From positions 22,155 to 86,154 of the forward strand of contig JAIXKI010000033.1 of NCBI GenBank assembly GCA_026936105.1: DNA of 64,000 bases, in the 5' to 3' direction. Source of the stretch: Chitinophagales bacterium. Its GTDB lineage: Bacteria; Bacteroidota; Bacteroidia; Chitinophagales; Chitinophagaceae. Both the position numbers and the translations under genes were made by a program. The notes below the pieces were generated by a model. It was not told the DNA's origin, searched no databases, and was given only the letters and a program-made list of their open reading frames with translations. This document shows positions 45,244-54,205 of the stretch, piece after piece. Position 1 is the first letter of the stretch. Every line of letters starts with the position of its first letter.

Positions 45244-45861
45244 TTATACAAGTTCCACTTCATGTACCGGGCTGAACAAATAGATCTTTCCTGTTTTCAC
45301 TTCCGTGCATTGATATCTCTTTCTCAATTTCTCTCCTCTTTGGAAAACCCTTCCGTCATCAATGCGGAACAAAGCATGATGAGGTAATTCTTCTAACAGA
45401 CGGTTCCCGTTATCTTCTTTATTGTATTTTCTTAAAACACGGATCAGGCCATCTTCGGCACAACTGCTTGCAGCCGGATTGCTCAGGGAAGCAAATAACT
45501 CCCTTTCTATCTCATAAGGGAAGATTTTATTTTTCAAAAATTGATCCAGCAAACGGGCATAGACCATCTTCCATTCCCGACCATGTGACTGCACTTTATT
45601 GCCATACTGTTCAAAAGTCAGTAAATGCGCCAGCTCATGCAACAATGTGATGAGGAAAGAGTAAATATTCAGATTACCGTTGATACTGATGCGGTGATTG
45701 TTTATATGTGTCCTGTGACGATAATCGCCCAAAATAGTTTTTCGCTCCCTGGTGATGGTAAGATGCACTTTGAATTGCTGCAGGTAAGCCAGCACCGGTT
45801 CATAGGTCCCCGGCGGCAGGCGATGCTGTAAAAGATCAATCGGCACTTCTTTTTTACCCAT
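45244..45861 (-). CDS. SprT-like zinc metalloprotease domain protein
   Basis: 205 residues. The Zn motif HELAH with downstream His is in LITLLHELAHLLTFEQYG and QSHGREWKMVYARLL, as in SprT/Spartan-type domains. The N-terminal half has LTITRERKTILGDYRHR strands. The C-terminal part is a small beta-rich domain (ALFRIDDGRVFQRGEKL, IYLFSPVHEVEL) without a clear zinc ribbon. It may act on DNA-protein crosslinks or be unrelated to DNA. It overlaps the preceding gene by 8 bp. Confidence 0.87.
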   Translation of the reverse strand: MGKKEVPIDLLQHRLPPGTYEPVLAYLQQFKVHLTITRERKTILGDYRHRTHINNHRISINGNLNIYSFLITLLHELAHLLTFEQYGNKVQSHGREWKMVYARLLDQFLKNKIFPYEIERELFASLSNPAASSCAEDGLIRVLRKYNKEDNGNRLLEELPHHALFRIDDGRVFQRGEKLRKRYQCTEVKTGKIYLFSPVHEVELV

Positions 45862-46249
45862 TCTTTTTCACCTTCGACATTTTCATGAGCAGAGAAACTT
45901 CAAAGAAAGAATACACAAGATACAAACACATAAAGATAACTATTGCTGTTTTATTCACTTCTTTCTTCTTCATCATGATATAGATGAAAGCAGCTATGGC
46001 CACCACAAAAAACTTAATGATAAAACTCAGGTAAATGGAACGGACAAAAGCCTGCACATTGTCGGATTTCAATCCTTGTTGCCCCAGGCGAAAGGAGATC
46101 AAGGTAACAATGAAGAGAAGAAGGTTTCCGCTGATCAGCACTTTTCCGCCGATCTCCCATTCTTTAAATAATAATCTTTCCCCGATTATCAAAACATTTA
46201 TCATGAGGAACAAGAAAAAAACAGGTAGTAGTGGTCGGATGTTCTGCAT
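45854..46249 (-). CDS. Four-helix membrane protein of the bactofilin locus
   Basis: 131 residues from the ATG at 46249, 13 bp after the bactofilin stop; the frame is open further but would overlap that gene. Four hydrophobic segments (about 6-22, 34-52, 66-88, 98-117) and a short basic C-terminus (KMSKVKKNG). In many Bacteroidota a similar small membrane protein lies between bactofilin and the ATP synthase genes; here no ATP synthase genes follow. Function unknown. Confidence 0.7.
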   Translation of the reverse strand: MQNIRPLLPVFFLFLMINVLIIGERLLFKEWEIGGKVLISGNLLLFIVTLISFRLGQQGLKSDNVQAFVRSIYLSFIIKFFVVAIAAFIYIMMKKKEVNKTAIVIFMCLYLVYSFFEVSLLMKMSKVKKNG

Positions 46250-46262
46250 GTCATTTTCTGGT

Positions 46263-46694
46263 TTAATGAGTAGCCGCTTTATCCTTATTCTCTTTATCGC
46301 TGCCTGTACTAATGCCAACTACGTTTGCTCCCATATGACATTGTCCGTTGAAAGTGGCGGTAGGTTCTACCTGCAGTTTGCCGGCATAGATATCACCGTT
46401 TACCACGCAATCACCGCGAAGTTGTAAAAGGTCTTTAGCCCGGATATTTCCGGAAACTTTTCCAACTATGTCAGCCTGGTTTCCGGTTATGTCACCTTCC
46501 ACCACACCGTTGGAACCAACTACTATCTTGGAAACGCAATTAATATTTCCAACAATAGTACCGTCAATTCTAAGGTCATTATTACTGCTGATATCGCCTT
46601 TCAGTGTGGTGCCGGCTCCGATCAAAGTGGTTCCGGTTCCGCTGCCATTGGTTTTTTCAGGTTGCATGTCGGTTTTTTGTTTTGTATTAAACAT
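46263..46694 (-). CDS. Bactofilin-family cytoskeletal protein
   Basis: 143 residues. A flexible N-terminus (to about 22) is followed by the bactofilin beta-helix: TLIGAGTTLKGDISSNNDLRIDG, then GNINCVSKIVVGSNGVVEGD, DIVGKVSGNIRAKDLLQLRG, NGDIYAGKLQVEPTATFNG. Bactofilins polymerise without nucleotide and organise cell shape and wall enzymes, often with an M23 peptidase. Here the upstream partner has the N-terminal part of such a peptidase but lacks the catalytic domain. Confidence 0.92.
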   Translation of the reverse strand: MFNTKQKTDMQPEKTNGSGTGTTLIGAGTTLKGDISSNNDLRIDGTIVGNINCVSKIVVGSNGVVEGDITGNQADIVGKVSGNIRAKDLLQLRGDCVVNGDIYAGKLQVEPTATFNGQCHMGANVVGISTGSDKENKDKAATH

Positions 46695-46705
46695 AGGTAT
46701 TTGAT

Positions 46706-47101
46706 TTAGTCAGTGATAGTTTCTTCTTTTGGTAATTCAATTTTATTTGTATCCAGCGCCACCGGTGTATTTCCCGTAAGCACTTTTTTTACATTGTTTA
46801 TATATTGTGTCTGGTAGATCACCTGCTTTTCCAAAGAATCCACCTTGTATTTCATCTGCTTGTATTCACGGCCCAGCTTCATATCATCATATCCCGGAAT
46901 ATAATACTTCAAAGGGGTAAAAACGATAAGAGCTACGGTAAGGCCCACTAAAACAACAAAAATTGTGCTCAAAGCAACATAAACGCTCAGTCTCGACAAT
47001 TTGAAGGTGACTACTTCTTCATAGGTATCATCATTCATTACCACCAGCCTGTACCTGTTTCTCAATCTTTTAAGTGTATTTCCGGCAGCCGGTTTTGCCA
47101 T
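46706..47101 (-). CDS. M23-peptidase-like membrane anchor lacking the peptidase domain
   Basis: 131 residues: a basic N-terminus (KRLRNRYRLVVMNDDTYEEV), one membrane helix (about 40-62), then FTPLKYYIPGYDDMKLGREYK and a coiled coil (about 80-115). This is the N-terminal part of the M23 peptidases that sit next to bactofilin in Bacteroidota. The C-terminus ends at ELPKEETITD with no HxH or HxxxD metal motifs. A specialised non-enzymatic form or a shortened gene are both possible; the stop is followed after 11 bp by bactofilin. Confidence 0.75.
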   Translation of the reverse strand: MAKPAAGNTLKRLRNRYRLVVMNDDTYEEVVTFKLSRLSVYVALSTIFVVLVGLTVALIVFTPLKYYIPGYDDMKLGREYKQMKYKVDSLEKQVIYQTQYINNVKKVLTGNTPVALDTNKIELPKEETITD

Positions 47102-47196
47102 TCTTCAATTTTGAGATTTAAAGTTAGTAAAAGCGACAGAGAGTTAAAAGTCCCGGGGAAAGAAAGATTCAGCGTCGAAGAAAGTTTATAACCCGG

Positions 47197-48990
47197 TCAG
47201 TCATTAAGCTTGAGTACTGCAAGAAAAGCTTCTTGTGGGATTTCCACACTTCCTACCTGGCGCATTCTCTTTTTACCTTCTTTTTGTTTTTCCAGGAGTT
47301 TCCTCTTTCTGCTGATATCACCGCCATAACATTTGGCTGTAACATCTTTTCTCAATGCTGAAATATTTTCCCGGGCAATGATTTTGGCGCCGATCGCTGC
47401 CTGAATAGCTATCTGGAATTGCTGGCGCGGGAGCAGCTCTTTCAGTTTTTCGCAAAGTTTTCTTCCAAAATCCTGAGCACGGCTGCGGTGGATCAATGCA
47501 CTCAACGCATCCACTTTATCGCCATTCAATAAAATATCCATCTTTACTATATCGCTTTCTCTGTAGCCGATATAATGATAATCGAAGGATGCGTATCCTC
47601 TCGTCTGTGATTTTAGTTTATCATAAAAGTCAAACACAATCTCTGTCAGAGGCATTTCAAATAATAATTCCACCCTGGTCTGAGTGAGGTAATGTTGGTT
47701 CAGCAGTATTCCTCTTTTGCTTAGGCACAGGGTCATTATATTTCCGATGTATTCCGGTTTGCTGATTATCTGCGCTTTGATAAAAGGTTCTTCAATATGT
47801 TCTATCCGCACCGGGTCGGGCATTTCAGAAGGGTTGTTTACCGGCACTTTTTCTCCCCTTGTGGTATAAGCAACAAATCCTACGTTCGGCACGGTGGTGA
47901 TTACTGTCTGATTGAACTCTCTTTCCAATCGTTCCTGGATTATCTCCATGTGCAGCAGTCCTAAAAATCCGCAGCGAAAGCCAAAGCCCAGAGCCTGCGA
48001 AGTTTCCAGTTCATAAGTGAGTGAAGCATCATTCAACTGGAGTTTGTCCATACATTCCCTCAACTCTTCGAAATCATCTGTATCTACCGGAAAAATACCG
48101 GCAAATACCATCGGCTTCACTTCTTCAAACCCTTTGATGGCAACAGGATTTTCATTATCGGCCAACGTGATCGTGTCTCCCACTTTCACTTCCCTTGCCA
48201 CTTTAATGCCGGTGATGATATATCCGACTTCACCGCATTGTACCGTATCTCTCGAAGACAAACTCAGCTTCAGTACTCCCACTTCATCGGCTTCATATTC
48301 CATGCCGGTAGAAACAAATTTTACGTGATCGCCTTTGCTGATCTTTCCATTCATGATGCGATAGTAAACTATGATACCTCGGAACGAATTGAAAACACTA
48401 TCGAATATCAAAGCCTGCAAAGGCGCATCAGGATCACCTTCAGGCGGAGGAATTTTTTCAACTATAGCTTCAAGAATTTCTTCCACTCCAAATCCTGTTC
48501 TACCGCTTGCCAGCAATACTTCTTCAGGCTTGCATCCTATAAGTTCAATGATCTGGTCTTTCGTTTCTTCAATCATGGCGCCATCCATATCTATCTTGTT
48601 GATGACGGGAATGATCTCAAGGTCATTGTCAATAGCAAGATATAAATTGGAAATGGTCTGTGCCTGTATTCCCTGAGTGGCATCCACCAGCAGCAAAGCT
48701 CCTTCACAGGCCGCCAGTGCACGGCTCACTTCATAACTGAAATCCACATGGCCGGGAGTATCGATCAGATTAAGAATATACTCCTGACCGTCTTTATGTT
48801 TAAAATTGATCTGGATTGCATGGCTTTTTATGGTAATCCCTTTCTCCCTCTCCAGATCCATGTCATCCAGCACCTGATCTTTCATTTCTCTTTCATTGAT
48901 CGTATGCGTTGTTTGCAGCAAACGGTCGGCCAGGGTGGATTTTCCATGATCAATATGGGCGATGATGCAGAAATTACGGATGTTCTTCAA
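47197..48990 (-). CDS. lepA: Elongation factor 4 (LepA)
   Basis: 597 residues, full length. G1 [16 protein letters not shown]3 [13 protein letters not shown]4 INKIDMDGA; then domain II, III and V regions typical of LepA ([18 protein letters not shown]) and the LepA-specific C-terminal domain ([38 protein letters not shown]). It is a ribosome-associated GTPase that can back-translocate and aids translation under stress. A promoter is visible upstream; the gene before it is the adhesin-free gap 48991-49532. Confidence 0.97.
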   Translation of the reverse strand: MKNIRNFCIIAHIDHGKSTLADRLLQTTHTINEREMKDQVLDDMDLEREKGITIKSHAIQINFKHKDGQEYILNLIDTPGHVDFSYEVSRALAACEGALLLVDATQGIQAQTISNLYLAIDNDLEIIPVINKIDMDGAMIEETKDQIIELIGCKPEEVLLASGRTGFGVEEILEAIVEKIPPPEGDPDAPLQALIFDSVFNSFRGIIVYYRIMNGKISKGDHVKFVSTGMEYEADEVGVLKLSLSSRDTVQCGEVGYIITGIKVAREVKVGDTITLADNENPVAIKGFEEVKPMVFAGIFPVDTDDFEELRECMDKLQLNDASLTYELETSQALGFGFRCGFLGLLHMEIIQERLEREFNQTVITTVPNVGFVAYTTRGEKVPVNNPSEMPDPVRIEHIEEPFIKAQIISKPEYIGNIMTLCLSKRGILLNQHYLTQTRVELLFEMPLTEIVFDFYDKLKSQTRGYASFDYHYIGYRESDIVKMDILLNGDKVDALSALIHRSRAQDFGRKLCEKLKELLPRQQFQIAIQAAIGAKIIARENISALRKDVTAKCYGGDISRKRKLLEKQKEGKKRMRQVGSVEIPQEAFLAVLKLND

Positions 48991-49010
48991 CCTTCTTGAT
49001 TTTGTGGCGG

Positions 49011-49039
49011 CAAAGGTAGTTAAAAGCCCCGAGTCGCAA
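49011..49039 (-). promoter_or_regulatory. Bacteroidota-type promoter for lepA
   Basis: TTG (49039-49037), 18 bp, then TACCTTTG (49018-49011) followed by CC, 21 bp upstream of the ATG. One bp short of the ideal 19-bp spacing. Confidence 0.65.
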
Positions 49040-49532
49040 GGCTTGTCCCTCTCTCAGCCCTTGCAAGGCAAATAAAACAAAATGAGCGGCTGCCGGCAGA
49101 AATATTTTTTTGCTGAAATGATTGAAAAAAAAAACTGACCAGCTGTCAAAAAAAAATTCCCGATTGCGCAAATGCAGTCGGAGAACAAAATTTTTTTTCA
49201 GAAAATAAAAAATTTCTTTAGAGAAATACAAATCTATAACAATGATCTCTTCGGATTTTTTTTCCAAAAAAAATTAATCTGCATAAATTATCTCCGGTAA
49301 AAATTTTTTGATTCTAAAAGATGCTTACTTTTGGAACATTGTGCTGAACATGATCAATTGACTGAATTTTATTAATCCGATCCGTTAATTTCAAGAATCT
49401 CTCAATTGACCGGCATAACACCCGAAATCGGTTGCAACAGCCTGTCCGGAAATTATAGTCAAACATTTTCACCCTGAAGTTTCATTCAGGGGTTGTGTTT
49501 TACATTTAATTGAATAAACCAAAATTTTCGCT
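49040..49532. other. AT-rich divergent gap between lepA and the oxidase cluster
   Basis: A-tract-rich stretch (several runs of 8-10 A or T between 49123 and 49275), a possible -7 element TACTTTTG at 49326-49333 about 200 bp before the oxidase cluster, and no convincing gene. A 97-codon minus-strand frame at 48974-49267 is of low complexity and rejected. The long leader suggests regulation of the cluster, but I see no recognisable operator. Confidence 0.4.
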
Positions 49533-50126
49533 ATGATCCAACCTGCTTCATTACTGACCATACAAAGTACTTCTGCGATCATTTCGTTTTTAGGAGGTGC
49601 TCTTGTAGTTCTGGTCATTGCCTACCTGATGGGTACCTCTCACATTGAAGAAGACAGTACTTCGGCCAAACACAAAGTGTACAGGCTGCGGGGTAAATAT
49701 TTTTTTGTGCTGGTGTTTTGCGCTGTAGTCTGTTTGTTCCTGACCCTGCGCCTGCTGCCCTATACAAAATTCCAGGGGGAGCCGAAGCAGACCGTTTCGG
49801 TGGTGGCCATACAATGGGACTGGAAAATGAAATCCGGGACTTTTGATAAGAGCCCGGAAGAGTTCGTTAAGGATACCGCTGCAAAGAAAGAGATCACCCT
49901 GCCGGCCAATCAGAAGGTGCGGTTTATCGTCACTTCCAATGACGTGAATCACGATTTTGCCATTTACAATACCAAAGGAGTTTTAGTTGCTCAAACCCAG
50001 GCAATGCCTACGTACAAGAATGAGCTTGAATATGAGTTTCCCGAAGCCGGGGATTATCATATTCTCTGCCTGGAATACTGTGGTTTAATGCACAGCATTA
50101 TGGTCGGTACGATTCACGTTAACTAA
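49533..50126 (+). CDS. Heme-copper oxidase subunit II with CuA site
   Basis: 197 residues. Two N-terminal helices (about 16-35 and 55-73), then a cupredoxin domain with a complete CuA set: His in NDVNHDFA, then CLEYCGLMHSIM giving C-x-E-x-C, His and Met. It receives electrons from cytochrome c or another carrier and passes them to subunit I. It is the first of four genes; the same order (subunit II, subunit I, SCO, membrane protein) is known from norSY-senC-orf1 clusters. Confidence 0.88.
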   Translation: MIQPASLLTIQSTSAIISFLGGALVVLVIAYLMGTSHIEEDSTSAKHKVYRLRGKYFFVLVFCAVVCLFLTLRLLPYTKFQGEPKQTVSVVAIQWDWKMKSGTFDKSPEEFVKDTAAKKEITLPANQKVRFIVTSNDVNHDFAIYNTKGVLVAQTQAMPTYKNELEYEFPEAGDYHILCLEYCGLMHSIMVGTIHVN

Positions 50127-50134
50127 AAAAACGA

Positions 50135-51634
50135 ATGACTATGTTACAATTAAGTCCTCTTGAAATAAAAAAGAACAGAACATTTATCAAAGTCTGGACC
50201 ATTACATTCCTCATTGTTTTTCCCCTGCTCATCGTTCTGGGCCTGCTGATGCGCCTGAACCAGGGTGAAGAGATAAACTTAGGCATGGATAAATTTTATG
50301 TCCTGATGACGTTGCATGGCCTTGGTATGGCCGGCCTGTTATTCAGCACTTCGTTTGCGGCGCTGTGGTATTTGATAGGGACCCGCCATGTAAAACTGAA
50401 CCTGGGAATCGGATACCTTGTATATTTCTTGATATTGATTGGCGTTATCGGCCTGGCCTATGCCACACTGCTGGGAAAATTCGGTGCCGGCTGGTACCTG
50501 TTATATCCGTTGCCATTTAAAAATGCCATATGGCCTGCCTGGTCAACCGGCCTTTCCATTGTTTCGCTGATCATCCTGGGTGTAGCATGGCTGCTCGGCA
50601 TGCTGCATGTGCTTTATGTTTTAGCAAAAGAATACGGTGGGCTCACCAACTTATTAGGATGGCAATACCTGGGTAAAAAAGAAGTGAAAAAAGAATTGCC
50701 TCCGATTGTAATGATCACAACCATCAGCCTGATACCCGGGGTGATCGCCTACCTTGCCGGAGCCGTATTCCTTGTGATGTTTCTGATGCAGTTTTTTGAA
50801 CCGACATTGACCTTTAACATGCTGCTCATGAAAAACCTGATCTTCTTTTTCGGGCATACGCTGGTCAACATCACACTGTACTGCTGCCTGGGCTGGGTAT
50901 ATGCCCTGCTTCCTGAATACACAGGGCGCAAGTGGGTCACTAATAAAGTTCTTGTATATGCATGGAATGCCACATTCTTCTTTATCATCTTTGCTTACTT
51001 CCATCACCTGTATATGGATTTTGCTCAGCCGCTGGGGCTTCAGTATGCAGGACAACTGGCCTCCTATTTCAGCGCTGTGCCAGCCACGGCTGTATCCATG
51101 TTTGGAGTCATCACCCAGGTCTATCATTCTAAAATAAAATGGGGCATCGTTCCGCTGTCCTTCCTGATAGGAGTAGGTGGCTGGGCCGTCGGCGGATTTG
51201 CTGCCGTTATTGACGCTACCATTTCTGTTAACCTTGTTTTTCACAATACCATGTGGGTCCCGGGCCATTTTCATACTTACATGCTGGGCGGTGTTGTATT
51301 GTTCATCTTTGGATTTTTCTTTTATCTCTCCCATACCAGAGAAGAACAGGAAAAAGATATTTCCGGCAAAGCCGGATTCTGGCTCTTTGTTTTGGGAGCA
51401 CACTGTTTTATTGCCACGTTTTATACCGGTGGGGTCAACAGTATTCCAAGAAGATATGCCGATTACAAAGGAATTCCCATTGAATCCACTCATCTTATCG
51501 GTGCCTTCCTGGCCAGGCTCGCTGCCATTTGTATCATCATTGTGATCATCGGTTTCCTGATCATGACCTTTGCCATACTGGTCAAACTGATCAGGAAAAG
51601 GGTTGCCATCACGGAACCGGTACAAAACTCTTAA
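50135..51634 (+). CDS. Heme-copper oxidase subunit I, Asn in place of the cross-linked Tyr (possible NO reductase)
   Basis: 499 residues, about 12 helices. Metal ligands: low-spin heme His61 (LMTLHGLGMAG) and His380; CuB His241 and His290-His291 (YFHHLYMD); high-spin heme His378 in GHFHTYM. In O2 reductases of families A and B the His in helix VI is followed after three residues by Tyr (HPEVY/HPIVY). Here it reads HTLVN, so Asn245 takes the Tyr position. Loss of this Tyr is a hallmark of NO-reductase-type relatives (sNOR/gNOR/nNOR) described in this superfamily. The enzyme could therefore reduce NO; O2 reduction is not excluded. Next to a CuA subunit and SCO. Confidence 0.88.
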   Translation: MTMLQLSPLEIKKNRTFIKVWTITFLIVFPLLIVLGLLMRLNQGEEINLGMDKFYVLMTLHGLGMAGLLFSTSFAALWYLIGTRHVKLNLGIGYLVYFLILIGVIGLAYATLLGKFGAGWYLLYPLPFKNAIWPAWSTGLSIVSLIILGVAWLLGMLHVLYVLAKEYGGLTNLLGWQYLGKKEVKKELPPIVMITTISLIPGVIAYLAGAVFLVMFLMQFFEPTLTFNMLLMKNLIFFFGHTLVNITLYCCLGWVYALLPEYTGRKWVTNKVLVYAWNATFFFIIFAYFHHLYMDFAQPLGLQYAGQLASYFSAVPATAVSMFGVITQVYHSKIKWGIVPLSFLIGVGGWAVGGFAAVIDATISVNLVFHNTMWVPGHFHTYMLGGVVLFIFGFFFYLSHTREEQEKDISGKAGFWLFVLGAHCFIATFYTGGVNSIPRRYADYKGIPIESTHLIGAFLARLAAICIIIVIIGFLIMTFAILVKLIRKRVAITEPVQNS

Positions 51635-51688
51635 CCATGATGTGAGTGATTCAATAAGGAAAAAATAAATCATGTGAGGAGAGATGAG

Positions 51689-52318
51689 ATGAAAAGAGTT
51701 TTAATTCCGGTGATAGCGCTTACCATTTGCTTTACAGCAATCTGGAAATGGACCCTGGGGTTTTCAGCTTTTACCGTTTTTTCATATACCCTACAAAAAG
51801 CGGGAGAACTTCCGAGATCATTTCCCGACCTGGCCATGATCAGCCAGGATGATACAGTTTTTCATCTGAAAGACAAGCGCAAATATGTGTTGCTGAATTT
51901 CGTTTACCTGAATTGCCCTTACGTATGCCATAAAGTGAATAACCAGCTGGAACGCATCTATCATTTATTTGATAGTACAAAAGTTCCTTCCCGGCTGGAG
52001 TTTGTGACTGTCAGTTTTGATCTCGGCAATGATGATGTGGAAAAAATAAAAAAGTACCGTGAGTATTTCGGACCGGATATCCCGGGCTGGACATTTGCCC
52101 TGCCCTACCATACCGATCAGAAATCTTTTGATCAATTCCTGCGCCAAATCGGAATCTGGAAATACACGGTGCCGGGAACGGGTATCATCAATCATTCGCT
52201 GTTCTTATATCTTATCAGCCCGGAGAATAAAATTGTACAGGTGTTCGACCCCGCCAGGGAAAATGATCATTCGGTTTATGAACAAATCAATCTGTGCCTT
52301 CAAAAACAATCCATATAA
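51689..52318 (+). CDS. SCO1/SenC-family copper chaperone
   Basis: 209 residues from the ATG at 51689, which has GAGGAGAG just upstream; a GTG at 51674 is the alternative. N-terminal anchor helix (about 5-25), then a thioredoxin-like fold with CPYVC (the CxxxC copper site) in LNFVYLNCPYVCHKVNNQL and the conserved His in IINHSLFLYL. SCO proteins insert copper into CuA. Its position after the two oxidase subunits fits this role. Confidence 0.9.
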   Translation: MKRVLIPVIALTICFTAIWKWTLGFSAFTVFSYTLQKAGELPRSFPDLAMISQDDTVFHLKDKRKYVLLNFVYLNCPYVCHKVNNQLERIYHLFDSTKVPSRLEFVTVSFDLGNDDVEKIKKYREYFGPDIPGWTFALPYHTDQKSFDQFLRQIGIWKYTVPGTGIINHSLFLYLISPENKIVQVFDPARENDHSVYEQINLCLQKQSI

Positions 52319-52854
52319 TTTTTATCACTGTCATTTCAGGTTTAGCATGGGTGATCTCTTTTCCGCTGAATGAATGGTTCTCTGACACCATGCCCCGTCA
52401 CCAGTTACTGCAATTACCCGCCATGCTCCTGCTGGGGATTCTTGCGGGGCTGCGGTATTCCAGGCTTATCCCCATCCGCTTTCCCTGGGATGTTGCCCTT
52501 CTCATATTCATCATGGCTTCCCTGGTTTTCTGGATGCTGCCCCGCTCCATTGATACTGCGGTCATTCATCCTGCTTTTAACCGGCTGATGCATGTCACCA
52601 TGCTGGCCGCAGGGTTTCTGACCATAACTGTGCTGCGGCAAACTATTTTTGAAATCAGGATTGCCTTTATGGCCATGGTGTCCGTCATGGTCTTTGTAAC
52701 CGGAATGACACTGGTAACATTTAATATCCTTTTATGCAGTTCATTCAATATTGACCAGCAAAAAGAAACCGGCCTTCGATTACTCATCACCGGGATGTTT
52801 TTTGCGGCAGGCACTCTTTTCACATTCTTCAGCGGGCTGGGGAAAAAAACCTGA
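52294..52854 (+). CDS. Membrane protein of the oxidase cluster (orf1-like)
   Basis: 186 residues starting at GTG 52294, overlapping SCO by 25 bp. Five to six hydrophobic helices (about 6-22, 38-54, 68-86, 97-116, 122-146, 158-178), with HQLLQLPAMLLLGILAGLR in the second. The overlap with SCO implies cotranslation, so a job in assembly of the oxidase is likely. It matches in position and type the orf1 of norSY-senC-orf1 clusters; I cannot confirm homology by eye. Confidence 0.72.
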   Translation: MPSKTIHIIFITVISGLAWVISFPLNEWFSDTMPRHQLLQLPAMLLLGILAGLRYSRLIPIRFPWDVALLIFIMASLVFWMLPRSIDTAVIHPAFNRLMHVTMLAAGFLTITVLRQTIFEIRIAFMAMVSVMVFVTGMTLVTFNILLCSSFNIDQQKETGLRLLITGMFFAAGTLFTFFSGLGKKT

Positions 52855-53127
52855 ACAATTCTTTATTTAATAATCATCACTCAAACGGATGAACAGAGAG
52901 CAAGGGCAAGAATCCTGTTAAACATAGATGGATATTTTTCTTCAGAATAATTCTTCTTCGGAAATAAACTTCCATGATTTATGCCTGCCCGGAAAATTCA
53001 TTTCAACAGGGCTTTGTCAATGATCTTTTAAAAAAATAAAATCTCAGTTAAGAATCAGGATAAATATAAATTCTTCCTCAAAACCCGGTTTCCGGGACAG
53101 CAAACCATTATAAAAAATTTACTTTAC

Positions 53128-53135
53128 TATCTTTG
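53128..53135 (+). promoter_or_regulatory. -7 promoter element before the beta-barrel gene
   Basis: TATCTTTG followed by CG, full match to TAnnTTTG, 14 bp before the ATG at 53150. The short leader is common in this phylum. No TTG at ideal spacing. The stretch 52855-53127 shows nothing else. Confidence 0.5.
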
Positions 53136-53149
53136 CGCCTCAAAAATTT

Positions 53150-53698
53150 ATGAATATGAGAAGATATTTATTTGCAATCATTCTTACCGGCCTGACCGGA
53201 ATTTTAAATGCACAGACCTCAAAAGGTGACTGGATGGTAGGTGGGAGCATAGGACTGAACACCAGTAATAAAAACACTGAGATCAACTTTTCACCTACTG
53301 CCGGCGGTTTTATTGTAAACAATCTTGCCGTTGGAGGTGAATTCATGGTTGACTACACCAAAACAGGTGATGACAAAGTGACCAATTTCGGATTTGGCCC
53401 ATTTGTCCGCTATTACTTTACCAATGCCAATGTAATGCCTATTGTGCAGGGAAGTTTTGGATATGTTAGCCAGAATATCAAAAGCAATCTTTCAAGTTCT
53501 ACCAATAACGGATCCCATTATTTCCTTGGAGGCGGAGCTGCCATATTCGTCAGCAACCAGGTTTCACTGGATATCCTGATGGGATATGATCACACAAAAT
53601 ATACTGACTTTGACGGGTCAGGCGGATTCAAACTCAATATCGGCTTCCAGGTTTATCTGCTGAAACACCAGGTAGAAAAAATAAGAGGAGAGAAATAA
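53150..53698 (+). CDS. Small outer-membrane beta-barrel protein
   Basis: 182 residues with a signal peptide (MNMRRYLFAIILTGLTGILNAQ). The mature part has eight amphipathic strands in the OmpA/OmpX-like pattern (WMVGGSIGLNTSN, FIVNNLAVGGEFMVDYT, FGFGPFVRYYF, SFGYVSQNI, GGGAAIFVSNQVSLDILMGYDHT), ending FKLNIGFQVYLLKH. Function unknown, typical of Bacteroidota outer-membrane proteins. A strong terminator follows. Confidence 0.85.
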   Translation: MNMRRYLFAIILTGLTGILNAQTSKGDWMVGGSIGLNTSNKNTEINFSPTAGGFIVNNLAVGGEFMVDYTKTGDDKVTNFGFGPFVRYYFTNANVMPIVQGSFGYVSQNIKSNLSSSTNNGSHYFLGGGAAIFVSNQVSLDILMGYDHTKYTDFDGSGGFKLNIGFQVYLLKHQVEKIRGEK

Positions 53699-53723
53699 TT
53701 TCAAAGGAATCATCCATCACCCG

Positions 53724-53758
53724 GAGGCTGTCTTAAAAGTTAAGATAGCCTCTTTTTT
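53724..53758 (+). terminator. Rho-independent terminator after the beta-barrel gene
   Basis: GAGGCTGTCTTA pairs with TAAGATAGCCTC (one G-U) around AAAGT, followed by six T. Clear intrinsic terminator. Confidence 0.85.
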
Positions 53759-53794
53759 ATTCGTATTCCTGTACTAATAGGTTATCTTTTTTGC

Positions 53795-54165
53795 AGCCAT
53801 GGCCATCGCGAGGAACGAAGTGCCGAAGCAATCTGCCTTCGGGTGCAGTTTGCTTCAGCAATGGGTTTGACTTGACACAATGATTCTCTCTTTTTATTGC
53901 CTCGCAAAGGTGAGCAGTTTTTTTGCCACGCTGGTCATCGCGAGCCTTGTAGGGTGGGTCTTTGCGAGGTGCGAAGCTCAGGTTCTGTGCGTGAGGGCGA
54001 CGAAGCGATCTGCCTTCGAGTGCGATTGCTTTGGGAAAATGAAGTCTTCTCCCTGAGTGCAATTTGCTTCGGCATTTTTCGTAGCGCAGGTCATCGCGAG
54101 GAGCAAAGCGACGAAGCGATCTGCTCTCTTTTATTGCCTTGCAAAGACCCACGCACTTTTTTGCA
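53795..54165. repeat. SLRGTKQS-type dispersed repeat block 1
   Basis: Repeated modules of CATCGCGAGGAACGAAG / GTGCCGAAGCAATCTGCC, CGACGAAGCGATCTGCC and TTTATTGCCTCGCAAAG, with variants. Such repeats are known from many Bacteroidota and other genomes and translate to strings like SLRGTKQS or SLRHFVPRDD on the reverse strand, which explains the false frame at 53757-54152. At least three partial copies occur here. It sits between a terminator and the convergent DUF4382 gene. Confidence 0.85.
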
Positions 54166-54205
54166 GCCCGGGTCTACCGGCCGTGTTTCATAGTTGTTGA
54201 ATGAA

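Noticed and set aside
48974..49267. 97-codon minus-strand frame before lepA
   Set aside because: Low-complexity Phe/Lys sequence from A/T tracts, overlapping the lepA promoter.
50654..51673. 339-codon frame antisense to oxidase subunit I
   Set aside because: Long only because of codon bias of the membrane protein on the other strand; His/Gly/Asp-rich with no fold signature.
53757..54152. 131-codon minus-strand frame
   Set aside because: Translation of the SLRGTKQS-type repeat.
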